NCBI GenBank assembly: GCA_002007465.1
Contig: LNAC01000733.1
Span: 250,565 to 314,564 of the forward strand
Reading direction: 5' to 3'
Source of the DNA: Ailurus styani
Taxonomy: Eukaryota > Chordata > Mammalia > Carnivora > Ailuridae
DNA: 64,000 bases
Part shown: positions 23,719 through 34,943 of the stretch, piece after piece
Numbering within the stretch: the first letter of the stretch is position 1
Layout: the number at the start of each line of letters is the position of its first letter
The notes under the pieces: generated by a model
What the model was told of the DNA's origin: nothing
Databases searched by the model: none
What the model saw: the letters and a program-made list of their open reading frames with translations, nothing else
Made by a program: the position numbers and the translations under genes

Positions 23719-23940
23719 TCTTTTTTTTTATTTAAAAAAAAATTTTTTTTAAAGATTTTATCTATTTATTTGACAGAGAGAGAGAGAGATTACAAGTAGG
23801 CAGAGAGGCAGGCAGAGAGAGAGGAGGAAGCAGGCTCCCTGCCGAGCAGAGAGCCCGATGTGGGCCTCGATCCCAGGACCCTGAGATCATGACCTGAGCC
23901 GAAGGCAGAGGCTTTAAACCGCTGAGCCACCCAGGCGCCC
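23719..23940 (-). mobile_element. Can-SINE inside the ARL6IP5 3' UTR
   Basis: Full-length antisense copy ending CCACCCAGGCGCCC. The flanks ACACGAGTTCT and AAACGAGTTCT form the target duplication. Confidence 0.93.
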
Positions 23941-24601
23941 CTAAAACGAGTTCTGTTCATATTGCACATCTTTTGTTGTTTTGACAAGAAGGTGTCTAAG
24001 ATAATGTTTCCTATATTTTTTTCACTATTTAGTTTTTAACTGGAACATTTAGAAAGAAGGAGATTGATGTACATTGTATTGATTTCTTAAGGGCACAAAG
24101 AGAACAATAATGGTCAGTCTTTTGAAATCTGAAAGGCATCTGTCGATGACCAAGCAACAAGACTGATGAAAATGGGGATTATCAGTGGTTTCTGCACTTC
24201 ATAAAAATTGTAGATAGCAAGGGTTACCACCATATGTTTTTATAGCTAGACATTAGAATCACGATAGCATGAGTTTATATATCCTGTTACTTCCTTTCTT
24301 TTATTTCTCATGTATTTAGAGATAGATGATGTACAATGTTTTGCTTGCCAATTGAGTGATTTCGTAGATGAACAGAAAACATTTGGGTTTCCCTGACACT
24401 GAATTATGAAGACAACTAGAGCAGTACTTACTGAAGACACTCTCTGTACGTCCTAAAATAAGAAGCCACGGCATATGCTGCTCCTGATTTGTCTTGCATT
24501 TTAATTTCTCAGCCAACCTGCAGCCTTCCTCTCTAGCGCAGTGAGAGCACCATGACTTCTTAGACATGGTTTAGAGTCTGTACCCTTACCCAAAGATGGA
24601 G

Positions 24602-24607
24602 AATAAA
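24602..24607 (+). terminator. ARL6IP5: Distal poly(A) signal AATAAA
   Basis: AATAAA about 1.68 kb past the stop, followed by unique sequence and then the Tigger element. Plausible main 3' end of ARL6IP5. Confidence 0.5.
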
Positions 24608-24744
24608 ATTTATCCAAGACTTTCATTGGTAAGGCTTATTTTTCATGCACATCTGTTGCTAAATACCTGAGATACTTGGCGGCAGCCCTGTAAACGATGA
24701 GGACATGCTCTACAGCAAAAACCACTCAGCTTGTGTCTCACATA

Positions 24745-25217
24745 CAGTAGTCCCTCCCAGCCCCCCCACCCCCCATCCGTGCTTTTGCTTTCCATGGTTT
24801 CAGTGATCTGCGGTCAGCCTAGGTCCAGAAGCAGATGATCCTCCTTCTGACACATCCAGAGGTCAATGGTAGACAAATACTACGTCACAATGCCTACACC
24901 ATTCCCCTCACTTCGTCTCCACAGGAGGCATCTTCTCATCTCACGTCATCACAGAAGAAGGGTGAGTATGTGCAATCGGATAATTTTGAGAGACCGCATT
25001 CACATAACTTTTATCACAGCATATTATTATTATTGTTCTAGTTTATCATTAGTTTTTGTTGTTAATCTCTGTGCCTCATTTATAAATTAAACTTTGTTGT
25101 AGGCACATACAGGAAAAAACAGTGTATATATAGGGGATTCAGTACTCTCTGTGGTTTCAGGCATCCACTGGGGTTCTTAGAACATATCCCCACTGGATAA
25201 GGGGTGGGAGACTATGG
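24745..25217. mobile_element. Tigger-type (Tc1/mariner) non-autonomous element
   Basis: Left terminus CAGTAGTCCCTCCC and right terminus GGGTGGGAGACTATGG are imperfect inverted repeats flanked by TA. The interior has TCCATGGTTTCAGTGATCTG and a GGTTTCAGGCATCCACTGGG block typical of Tigger elements. No transposase frame remains. It lies between the convergent ARL6IP5 and LMOD3 genes. Superfamily recognised from memory of the consensus. Confidence 0.8.
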
Positions 25218-25229
25218 TACTATTTATTT

Positions 25230-25414
25230 ATTTATTNNNNNNNNNNNNNNNNNNNNNNNNNNNNNNNNNNNNNNNNNNNNNNNNNNNNNNNNNNNNNNNN
25301 NNNNNNNNNNNNNNNNNNNNNNNNNNNNNNNNNNNNNNNNNNNNNNNNNNNNNNNNNNGATCATGACCTGAGCCGAAGGCAGAGGCTTTAACCCACTGAG
25401 CCACCCAGGCGCCC
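25230..25414 (-). mobile_element. Can-SINE interrupted by an assembly gap
   Basis: TTTA-rich left end and CCACCCAGGCGCCC right end surround N bases 25237-25358. A 14 bp target duplication TATGGTACTATTTA (25214-25227 and 25415-25428) shows that both visible ends belong to one SINE. The insertion sits at the very edge of the Tigger element. Confidence 0.9.
25237..25358. other. Assembly gap (122 N)
   Basis: Run of N bases inside a SINE. The missing sequence is almost certainly SINE body. Confidence 0.95.
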
Positions 25415-25690
25415 TATGGTACTATTTAATAATGCTTTAATGCTTTATTAATTTCCAGCCAGAAACAAATTGAATTCCAATGGGATCCTTTTTTAAACCT
25501 GGCATATTTGAGCCCTTTCCATTTTCTATATGAATTTTGTAGACTGAGTGCAATCTACTTGGAAAAAGTGACAGCTTACATGAAATATATACTCATTATA
25601 ATTACTAATGGTTGGTGGTCAATTCTGGAAGGAAAATAATATAAAAATGTAGCATGTAAGAGCTGTAAATCATTGCATTTTAGAAACAAG

Positions 25691-25800
25691 GGGCACCTGG
25701 CAGGCTCGGTCAGTACAGAGTGCAATTCTTGATCACAGAATTGTGAGTTCGAGCCCCGTGTTGGGTCTAGAGATTACTTAAAATCTTAAAAAAAATTTTA
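25691..25800 (+). mobile_element. Can-SINE, old short copy
   Basis: GGGCACCTGGCAGGCTCGGT head, CGAGCCCCGTGTTGGGTCTA, then an A-rich tail. AGAAACAAG and AAAAACAAG flank it. Confidence 0.85.
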
Positions 25801-25804
25801 AAAA

Positions 25805-26625
25805 CAAGTTAAAATCTTCAACTAAGATTTTTAGGGTAGGAGTGGGTAGACGGAACAAGTGTAAGTAAGCTGCTTCACCTGTCTCTTGACAAGAATCTGT
25901 GTAGTGAAGCAGTAAGCTATGAATTTGGATCATCTTTTCTCTTCGTACATCTAAAATTAAAGCCCTCTTTTAGGACTATTAGCACTTTTTGAAATTCCTG
26001 ACTTTATTAATACCATGGCTATACAAGCAAACACATAAGGGCTTTCAAGAACTTCAACTACTAATATATAGTAAGCTTTTAAACATGTTTAGAGCACTAT
26101 GACCCATCAGCGTTAGCCTCTTGATGTCGAATATGCTAGCCACTCACAAAGCCCCTGCTTGGCATGCCAGGATGTTTTATAGAAATGGTAACAGAGGAGA
26201 AAAAAACTCTCAGCTATTTGCTATCATAAAATCAGTTACCTGGTTGAAACTATAGCTAGTCAAACGTGGATACTTTAGTACACACTAAATTATCCTTAAA
26301 AAATGGAAACACCATATTTCTTTCCCATGACTTGTCCTTCTAAATAATATATTTTTAAACTCTTCCCCATTAGGCCTATTCTCTCCTAGCCCGTTTTGCT
26401 TGTTATGTACCACCTATGATTATATAAAAGGAGAAAGAGAGCAGGTGCCAGCTATTCACGCAGGTAAAGAAGACAGAAAAGGCACCAGTGTGTGATTTCC
26501 TGATTTCTAATGTTCATGCCACGTCTATACAAAATTTCAGATTCTATGCATCTAGTGACTAGACCAGATAATTAAGGGCTCTAGAAACTTGGAAAAAGGA
26601 AAGACCATTGGGGTTGGAGTTGTTT
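25805..26625. other. Anonymous intergenic sequence
   Basis: No gene or clear repeat seen. AT-rich unique-looking DNA between the two convergent genes. Confidence 0.6.
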
Positions 26626-26629
26626 GGAA

Positions 26630-26940
26630 GATTTTTATGGAGGATCAGGACCTAACCCAGGCAGTAAAGATGGGGTAGGACTTTGGTAACAGAGAGAAGA
26701 AGGGAAGTGTTTTGGAAAGTGTTCTACGGAAGGTCAAGGAGAGAAAGGCACAAGGTGTGTATGAGGATGTCTTATCAAGAGAAGTAGAAAGAATCTGTGG
26801 CAAAGCAGACTGAATTACTAAACTGAGAACAAATAATGAAGGGCCTTGAATAATACGTTAAGAAATTTAAGTTTAATCCTATAGCAAGTTTCCTTTAGAA
26901 GATTTCTGAGGAGACTCACAAGATCAAATTGGAGTCACAA
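26630..26940 (+). mobile_element. L2-like fragment
   Basis: GATGGGGTAGGACTTTGGTA, AATGAAGGGCCTTGAATAAT and GTTTAATCCTATAGCAAG resemble the L2 3' half. Diverged. Confidence 0.5.
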
Positions 26941-27047
26941 ACTAAACTTATATATATATTTAATCAGCAAAAACTAAAAACTTGTCATTAACTATCTTAC
27001 ACAAAAAAAATTATTTTATTTTATTTTACTTTTTTAATTATTTTTAT

Positions 27048-27246
27048 TTAAAGATTTTTATTTATTTATTTGACACAGAGAGAGAGAGATCAGATCACAA
27101 GGAGGCAGAGAGGTAGGCAGAGAGAGAGGAGGAAGCAGGCTCCCCACTGAGCAGGGAGCCTGATGCGGGCCTCGATCCCAGGACCCTGAGATCATGACCT
27201 GAGCTGAAGGCAGAGGCTTTAACCCACTGAGCCACCCAGGTGCCCC
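27048..27246 (-). mobile_element. Can-SINE, young mustelid-type
   Basis: Full-length antisense copy from AAAGATTTTTATTTATTTAT to CCACCCAGGTGCCC, near the predicted 3' end of LMOD3. Confidence 0.93.
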
Positions 27247-27666
27247 CAAAAATATTTTTAAACAAAACTAACATGCTCTCTGCCTTTGTTCCTCTATATA
27301 TGGAAACAGTGAAGTATATACATATATATGTATATATGCCTGCAGGATTTGTTTTTTCCCATGACTTTTCCTGGGAACACTGTGTTCTCCATGTCCTGTG
27401 CCTCCTTGCTCTGCTCCTCACAGATACGTACCCTCTCTGAAGTACAATGCACCAGGGGAATGGCCAGGAGAACAAGCTAAACAGGGTCGGAAACTGAAAA
27501 TCCCAACTGTTTCTCCAGGGAAGAGCTAATGAACAGGTCTTCCATTTCAGAGCATCAGCGGGCCTGGAGCTCAATTCACTCTTCACATTTCCACAGAGTG
27601 AAACACGATTTGTGTCATGAATTACAGCAGGAGAACGAGGAAGAAACATTTAACACTTCTATAGTA

Positions 27667-27672
27667 TTTATT
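27667..27672 (-). terminator. LMOD3: Candidate LMOD3 poly(A) signal
   Basis: First AATAAA on the minus strand after the LMOD3 stop (TTTATT on the plus strand), about 340 bases downstream. It would give a short 3' UTR. A longer form is possible. Confidence 0.45.
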
Positions 27673-28012
27673 TTCACTTACCAGAAGAAAGCAATAGTAA
27701 AACAAACATTTATGGGGGAAAAAATTTTCTTTTTAAACTGCTGCTGCTGGAAGCATGACTAAATTTTACCCAGGTCACTTAAATGGGTTGGAAGTAGAAA
27801 ATGTTGTCCCAGAGTAGTAATTTTTTATCTCCTTCCCCCTTCCTTGACAGCCCCTTATTTTGCCTCTGCCTTTACAGAATACTCCTAACAGATGCCAGCC
27901 TTGTTCCCAGTTCCACCACCTGGCTCCAGAAATATGCTGCTGAGACGGTCTCCAAGCTCTGACCCGAGTCATTGTCTCAATTCCTTGTTCTTCTAGGTCA
28001 TTCTGTTGCCAC

Positions 28013-28039
28013 TTATGCCAGTTCCTTTGGCAGTTGCAC
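28013..28039 (-). CDS. LMOD3: LMOD3 exon 3, last 8 codons and stop
   Basis: Very short final coding exon. Read on the minus strand, the acceptor CTATTTCAATCCACAG is followed by codons for VQLPKELA and a TAA stop (28013-28015). Human leiomodin-3 ends in the same eight residues, and the upstream exon ends at YLKP with a phase-0 donor, so the join is exact. The residues complete the C-terminal WH2-type actin-binding region. A gene model that stops in exon 2 would wrongly end in VSRGKEKW by reading through the donor. Identified from the protein match plus splice signals. Confidence 0.93.
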   Translation of the reverse strand: MQLPKELA

Positions 28040-28284
28040 CTGTGGATTGAAATAGTTGAAAAAAGGGGGGGAAATTAATCCTGAAAATTCAAGAGTTTGG
28101 CAGCAAAAATGACAAAACTTATGTGCCTCAGAAGTTGCAAAATGGATGAGAGATTTGGGCCAGAGAGCCTCCCAAAGCATAATAAAACAACAGTAACAAC
28201 CATATCCACCATTCCTGGGGCATTTGGTGATGCCAGGGACTGATCTAAGGGCTATAAGCACGTGGTAAAGCTTATCATAAAAAC

Positions 28285-28440
28285 AAAAGGGCAGATGCTG
28301 GAGTGTGTCCAGTTCAAATCCCAGTACTAATATTACTAGCTATGCGGTGCCAGGCATCAATTTTCTCAGCTGTAAAATGACAGTAACAGTATGTGCCTAA
28401 TGGACAAAGCTATTTTAAGGATAACATAATATGAAACAAG
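28285..28440 (+). mobile_element. MIR
   Basis: GTTCAAATCCCAGTACTAAT, GCCAGGCATCAATTTTCTCA and TGTAAAATGACAGTAACAGT form a decayed MIR. Confidence 0.6.
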
Positions 28441-28449
28441 TTGGTAAGC

Positions 28450-28610
28450 AACACCACACTTCAAAAACATTTTCTCATTTTATTCTACAATAGTCTCGTT
28501 AAAGAGGGGACAGACCCAGAGAGAAGAAGGCCTTTCCCACACAGCTAGTTAGTGCCAGAGCAGGAGTTGAATCCAAATCTGCCTGATTTCAGTACCCAAA
28601 CCTAAACCAC
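28450..28610 (-). mobile_element. MIR (reverse)
   Basis: TTTCCCACACAGCTAGTTAG and GAGCAGGAGTTGAATCCAAA are the reverse strand of MIR. Confidence 0.75.
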
Positions 28611-28830
28611 AAAAAATACCACAACAAGAGCATAAAATGTATGTTCTTTTATAAACTGGCCTTTCCTTTTTGAAGCACATTCCCAATTTGAAGCTCACTT
28701 AAATTTAAAAAGCAAAGTATTTGGAGAAGGCCCAAGGGCAAAAAAAAAATTACCAAGGTAGCCTGAGTCTGCTTGCCCATCCACTTTCAGGTTTGTTTCA
28801 CAGGAAGGACCTAAAAATAAGGCAAGTTCT

Positions 28831-29036
28831 TTTTTTTTTTTTTAAAGATTTTATTTATTCATTTGACAGAGAGAGAGATCACAAGTAGGCAGAGAGGCAG
28901 GCAGAGAGAGAGGAGAGAGGAGGAAGCAGGCTCCCTGCTGAGCAGAGAGCCCGATGTGGGCCTCGATCCCAGGACCCTGAGATCATGACCTGAGCCGAAG
29001 GCAGCGGCTTTAACCCACTGAGCCACCCAGGCGCCC
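28831..29036 (-). mobile_element. Can-SINE, young mustelid-type
   Basis: Full-length copy with the 17 bp direct repeat AAATAAGGCAAGTTCTT on both sides. Confidence 0.95.
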
Positions 29037-29977
29037 AAATAAGGCAAGTTCTTAAACAGTTTCACATGGTGTTACATCTTGGGAGAGTGACTTATTCATC
29101 ATGCAGGAACTTTCCAGAGGACACTGAAGAAGTACAGAGGACACTCAGAGTTTGTATCATAATGACTAAGAATTTTTCTCCTCTTCCCCATATCCACCTG
29201 CCAGTGTGATGAGCCATTTTGGCCATCTGTTACGGCCCCTCCTGCAGCCAGTTTTCTCTCAACCTTCGGCTGGAAAGATTTCCCAATATCCTGCCCGCCA
29301 GGGAGACTTATGATGTGTTGCTGCCGCTGCCCAGCCTTCAAACCAAGGGGTTCTCCATGTGCTTCTGACCCTTTCTGTCCTAGAGCCCGACTTTCAGGAT
29401 GCACCTTCGTAGGGCTCAACCACAGAGAACACTGAGACTGAAGAACCCCAGTGAGCCAAAGGTACAATGCCAGGCAGTTACAATAACTACAGCGCTGCAA
29501 CAAATAATTAAAACAGTGTGTTCTTTGTATTGCTCAATGAAAAAAAGCACTTTATATAATGCTATTCCAGATATATGTTTATATGCAGGGAGGGATCCAA
29601 ATTAAAAAAATATTTTAAAAAGCAAAATGTGGCCCTGACCCAACACAGTAAACCCAGACACATATTGACATATTTAAAATATGACCAAGATGGCAATTCA
29701 GATCACTGTGAAAAAGAATCGCTGGTTAGCTATCACTGATCAGCTATTTGGAAAAGAAAAAATGAAGTGGGTTTCTTGCTCCCTACTTCTAAAATTTAAC
29801 TCTTTAATTCATCTGTAATATGGAATATTTTTTTAAACCAAAAACTATAAAAGCTAAGAAAAGTTCAGTGATCTAAACAAAGAGAGACCTGGGGAGTGTC
29901 CTAGATTATGTGACGATTGAAACAAAAGGAGAAGATAAAATGGGAAAGAGGAGGAAATTGCAAAAGTATAGAATCCA

Positions 29978-30176
29978 GGGAGCCTGGGTGGCTCAGCGGT
30001 TTAAAGCCTCTGCCTTCGGCTCAGGTCATGATCTCAGGGTCCTGGGATCGAGGCCCACATCGGGCTCCCTGCTCAGCAGGGAGCCTGCTTCCTCCCCTCT
30101 CTCTCTGCCTGCCTCTCTGCCTACTTGTAATCTCTCTCTCTCTGTGTCAAATAAATAAATAAAAATCTTAAAAAAA
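29978..30176 (+). mobile_element. Can-SINE, young mustelid-type
   Basis: Plus-strand full-length copy. AAAGTATAGAATCCAG occurs on both sides as the target duplication. Antisense to LMOD3. Confidence 0.95.
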
Positions 30177-31451
30177 AAGTATAGAATCCAGAAATCTTCA
30201 AGAGAAAGAAGATCTTGTTAATGAAGCAAAGAAGAAATGGCCAGAGGTGGAGATGAAGACTCAAGTGTCTATAATGTCCCATTTCATAATCATAACTGCC
30301 TATATGTCATGGAGTCTTTTGGCTAACCAAGGCTGCCTTTGATATTCCTAAACTGAAGTCTTTCCAAAGGAGAAATTTAGCTGTGTTTTTAGGCAACTAG
30401 GTGGAAGCAATCCAGATATACAGAGGTGAGCCCAAGGTGAAATTGAGTGAATGTTAAACTACCTTTTTTGATTGGCACCGAAGCTTGTGTGTGATAGAAA
30501 TGCATTTGACATTTGGCATTTATATCAATGAATGAAGTCGTTGCTGATGGGATTTTACTTCAGGGAGAAGTACAAAGACCCATCTGGAATGGTAGGGAGT
30601 GAATGGTCCACAAAATTTTTCAAGATAGAAGGAAATCCCACATTTTCCAGGGAGGGATAAGCCTCAGATTGACTCAGTTATTAACTCATCACGAAATGAA
30701 TTTATGATTATCGAATGATTTCACTTTGGTAGACAAGACAGAGAGTTTAAAATCACAGCTAAAAACAAGAACAAACCAAAAAATTCTACAGGAGTCAAGT
30801 AAGTAATGCAGATGAGTGAAACAGGCCAGGTGTTAGGTGGTAGGGCATGGCAGACACCGAGAAAAACTGGAGAGTCCATTACCTATCTCAAGGGAGAAGC
30901 CAAATGCCAGATCCAGCTGATGAGTGCCATGCAAATGCGAGCCCACTATGGCCAGCTCTGATGTTTCAAGTGGTGCCAGACAGCTAAATGTTATCATGGG
31001 ATATTTTAAATTTTGTACAATAATATCTAAGCCAAACACTCCAGGCCCGCAGATGTGGCTGATAGTCAACCAGTTCTCTATATCTGGCCCACAGAATACA
31101 TCCCTCTTAAACTGGGTAAATGGGCAGCTTCTTGGAGGAGGTAACATTTAAGCCAAGCCAATGTACATATTTTCCTTGATTCTTTGCTATCAACTTCATT
31201 TCAAGGATCCCAGGCCAGAAGCATGGCGTGGGGAGAGAACAGGCATTGAAATGAAAAAATACAACTAAAAAATAAAAACAGACTGCTTGATGGGATATGT
31301 TTTGCATATGCAAAAATACTATTTCCAAGTCCGTGAGAGAAAATAGAAGACTTAAAAAGGAAAACAAGACTAGCTTATAATAATTTATAAGTATGTTTTT
31401 GGATATTCAAGATTCTAGTTAGGAGCCTCAGTTTTTAAAAAAATCACAACA

Positions 31452-31851
31452 AAAATGAAATCTTACCATTTGTAATGATGTGGATGGAACTAGAGAGTAT
31501 TATGCTAAGCAAAATAAGTCAGTCAGAGAAAGACAATTATCATACTATCTCACCGATTTGTGGAATTCAAAAAACAAAAAAGAGGATCATAGGGGAAGAG
31601 AGGAAAAAATAAAACAAGATGAAATCAGAGAGGGAGATAAACCATAAGTGGCTCTTAATCATAGGAAACAAACTGAGGGTTGCTGGAGGGGAGGGAAGAG
31701 CAGGGGTAACTGGGTGACAGACATTAAGGAGGGTATGTGATGTAATGAGCACTGGGTGTTGTATAAGGCTGATGAATCACAGACCTGTAGCCCTGAAACC
31801 AATAATACATTATATGTTAGTTAATTGCATTTAAATTGAAAAATATTTTAG
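31452..31851 (+). mobile_element. 5'-truncated L1 3' end with target duplication
   Basis: Sequence of the L1 ORF2 end and 3' UTR (AATGATGTGGATGGAACTAG, TTATGCTAAGCAAAATAAGT, GAGCACTGGGTGTTGTATAA, CTGAAACCAATAATACATTA) with an AT-rich tail. The 12 bp duplication AAAATCACAACA at 31440-31451 and 31852-31863 marks the insertion. No intact frame. Confidence 0.9.
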
Positions 31852-32954
31852 AAAATCACAACATTTCAAAACTATGCTTTAATTCTAACCTCATACTTGA
31901 AAATCCAGGGGTTTGGAAGGCATCTCTGTTCACCAGTCCCAGAGAGGGAAGAAAAACCTAAAAATCTTTAGTTTCACTTTTCCAAAATGAGGGCTGTGAT
32001 ATCTCATTTGACTGGCTAAAAATATCCTGTTCTGCTGGGATTTTGCAGCATCACCATCAATGGCTTTTTCTATATTCCACTCAGTCTAAGAGGTACATTT
32101 TGTGACATTTCCACAGCCCCTAAATCAGAAAGCATCTTACAGTCCATAAGCTTTACAATAGTTGACTGCAGACTCAAGCACGAACACACCACGGTCTTCC
32201 ACACTACCAGCGCCTCCATTAACTACACACACGGATGTGTTGCCATTTAGAATAGCTTACCGAAGAATGACAACACCAACTTCACAAAATGTGGTGGGTA
32301 CGTAACGACGCTTTGTACTGTGTTTGAACTTCTGCACCTCTAAACTGATTTCACAATAAAAAGACTGTCTTCTAAAAATATCAGACTATGATTCAGCATT
32401 AAAGCAGGAATTTATTGTATATGTAGCAAGGCACACAATTTGATCAGTGGGGAACAAAGGGACATTCATTCCATTAGTGGAATGAATTTTGGTCAGTGGG
32501 ATGAATGCATTTGCATTTTTTTCCCCTGAGCATTTACAGGACTATGTGGATGAAATTGTGTGACATTCTTTATCTTAGGTACCTACAGAGATGCCTCTCA
32601 CAGGCCAAGCCAGGCAGGTGAAGCAGGGGAAATTGCCAATCCCTTGGAACAGATAAAAGACATTTCAAAGCAGAGGCTGATAGGCAAGACCATCATTCAA
32701 AATTCATGTCAGCATTTACCTTGAGGCATGATTCTTTCTAAGTGGACATTAAGCACAAACAAAACACAGCTTAAATTTGATAGCAGGTTAGAACTGATGG
32801 AAAATAGAAAATGTAGCAATTAGCCGGGAGTTGCTTTCTTGTGGTTATCCTCATGAATTTATTTTAATGTCTTTTGTTCTAGAATCTGGACTCAAAGTTG
32901 AAGTGTTTCAGTTGACTAAGAGGCAGAAGTTCCTGACTGGGGAAACTACAAAAC

Positions 32955-33085
32955 CAAGACTGTAAGTTCCGTGAGGTCGAGACTGTGCCTGTCTTATTCA
33001 CCACTGTATCCCTGTCTCCTCTGATTGTACCTGACACACAGGTGCGCTACGTAAGTATGTGCTACATTAACGAATAAGTGAATGG
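32955..33085 (+). mobile_element. L2 3' end
   Basis: AAGTTCCGTGAGGTCGAGAC, CACTGTATCCCTGTCTCC and TAACGAATAAGTGAATGG follow the L2 3' terminal consensus. Confidence 0.65.
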
Positions 33086-33245
33086 GCAGAATGAAACAGA
33101 CTCCAGGTAAGCAGACTTGCTCAGTAGAACACTGCCTTGGAAGGCAGAGAATTGGGTCAGATAATCCTCTGAACTTCATGCTCTCTTTTACTCCGAATCC
33201 ACATGCCACCTCTAATGTAGATTTTAGAAAGACTTCACTTCTCTT

Positions 33246-33641
33246 GGGGGACCTGGGTAGCTCAGTTGGTTAAGAGGCCAACTCTTTTTTTTTTAAGGTT
33301 TTATTTATTTGAAAGAAAGAGAGAGAGACAGTGCACATTAATAGGGGGAGGGGGAGGGGCAGAGGGCAAGCAGGCACCCAGTTAAGCAGGGAGCCTGATG
33401 CAGGACTTGATCCCAGGACCCTGACTTGAGCTGAAGGCAGACACTTAACTGAGCCACCGAGGCGTCCCACTTGTCTGATGCTTGATTTCAGCTCAGGTCA
33501 TGATCTCAGGGTCATGAGATCAAGCCCAGCATCGGGCTCTGTGCTGGGCATGGAGCCTACTTAAGATTCTCTCTCTTCCTTTCCCTCTGCCCCTCCTCCC
33601 CCTGTGCACACTCTTTCTGTATAAAAAAAGGAAAAAAAAAA
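33246..33641 (+). mobile_element. Can-SINE split by a second SINE
   Basis: Head at 33246-33283 (ACCTGGGTAGCTCAGTTGGT) resumes at 33469 (TGATTTCAGCTCAGGTCATG) and runs to an A-rich tail near 33641. AAAGACTTC flanks both ends. Confidence 0.88.
33284..33468 (-). mobile_element. Can-SINE inserted in another SINE
   Basis: Antisense copy from poly-T to GCCACCGAGGCGTCCC, lying inside the SINE at 33246-33641. Confidence 0.9.
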
Positions 33642-34534
33642 AGACTTCTCTTCAGTCTTTTCAGACTGTCATTTTCTGATGGTACAGGCCCCCAGGCAGC
33701 TTGGGTATGCTTTACCAATGACTGGGTACACAGTGACAGAGCTAGTTTCTCTCAAATCAACACCCCATTCCACCCCCTACAGAGGTCTGGCTGTCTGGAG
33801 AAGAGCAGGTGCAGAAAGTCTTTATGTAGTACCCAAGAGCAGGCAAAGAACTCTTGCCTGACCTCAGGGAACCTTCTAGTGTTCTCACCCTGGCTTCTAC
33901 CCAAGGAAGAATCAGAATCCCTCTATGACATAGTGGAAAGTCATCTTTGATTTAGAAGAATGGAATGCTATCAATTCTGCATTACCAGGAGATGGGAATA
34001 AGGGACAGACAACTGTATAACACATCTTGAAGAAATTGTGACTCCCTATGATGAAATAGCAGATGGACCGTTCTGGCTGAATTACACACTAGATTTTAAA
34101 ATAATACAGTTCATTATCAAGTACCTATGACTTTTGGACATACGCTTTTCAGATTCCATAAATGCTATCATCGTAATGACAAAAAATCTTATTTCTTCAA
34201 CTTCACCTGCAAGGAATAACACGTTTCCATGTATCAGCAGTAGTTAATCATGAATCACTGTAAACATTAAAGCTGAAGTCATAGTCAAAACTCCATTAAT
34301 TCATGGAAATGCTAACCTGAAGTTTACCCTTTGGCCACCTAAAAAGTGAAGAGTATATAAATGCTATTGCAGGTAGTCTCTCTTCATCTACTAAAAAAGA
34401 ATCAACTATTTTTAAACATTTTGGAAGCACTCAGTTATTTACAAATGATGGGCCTAATATAGGCTTCATCCTTACTTATTCCTGCAGCAGGTTCCTCGAG
34501 ATCTCTGAAGGTCAGCTCTACTGCTGGGGTGGAT

Positions 34535-34745
34535 GGACGCTTGGCCCTGGACCTGGAGCTGAATTTCAGGGTCAACTCTACCACTTTCTAGCTCTATCTC
34601 CTATACATGGTATTGATCTTCTCTAAGCCTCAGTTTCTCTTTTATAAAATGGGGAGAATAATAATACCTACCTCATACGGTTGTTAAGATGATGAGTTAA
34701 TTCATATAACGCATCTGGCCTACAGTAAGTGCTTAATAAACGTTA
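34535..34745 (+). mobile_element. MIR
   Basis: TCTAAGCCTCAGTTTCTC, TATAAAATGGGGAGAATAAT and AGTAAGTGCTTAATAAACGT form a near-complete MIR. Confidence 0.85.
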
Positions 34746-34943
34746 GCTGTGAATATCATTGTTACAAAGTTGTCTAGATGGATATGCGTCCTTGGGGATA
34801 ACTAGTAATTTCGGTCCCCTGGTAATGCTGATGGATCCTCCGCTTAGTCACCACTAGTGAGACTCTCCCAGCGTTAAAACAAGCAGGGGGTAGCGGTGGG
34901 ATACACTGGAGCTCGTTCACCATTTCTCCTTCCCTCTACTTAC

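Larger units (their letters stand above)
22925..24625 (+). other. ARL6IP5: ARL6IP5 3' UTR (extent inferred)
   Basis: Non-coding sequence after the ARL6IP5 stop, with two AATAAA signals (23200 and 24602). If the distal signal is used, the UTR is about 1.7 kb and includes one antisense Can-SINE at about 23719-23940. Extent is inference. Confidence 0.6.
28040..34943 (-). other. LMOD3: LMOD3 intron 2 (6.9 kb)
   Basis: On the minus strand it runs from donor GTAAGTAG at 34943 to the acceptor at 28040. It holds MIR, L2, an L1 3' end and several SINEs. 29040-29970 (including an open frame at 29099-29503), 30180-31430, 31870-32950 and 33650-34530 show no recognisable feature. Confidence 0.92.

Noticed and set aside
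27095..27649. Open frame of 184 codons on the minus strand
   Set aside because: Its end is SINE sequence and its start is LMOD3 downstream DNA. The GAWVAQWVKA-like peptides recur in every SINE.
29099..29503. Open frame of 134 codons on the minus strand in LMOD3 intron 2
   Set aside because: No family resemblance, lies in an intron, and nothing suggests it is spliced into LMOD3.
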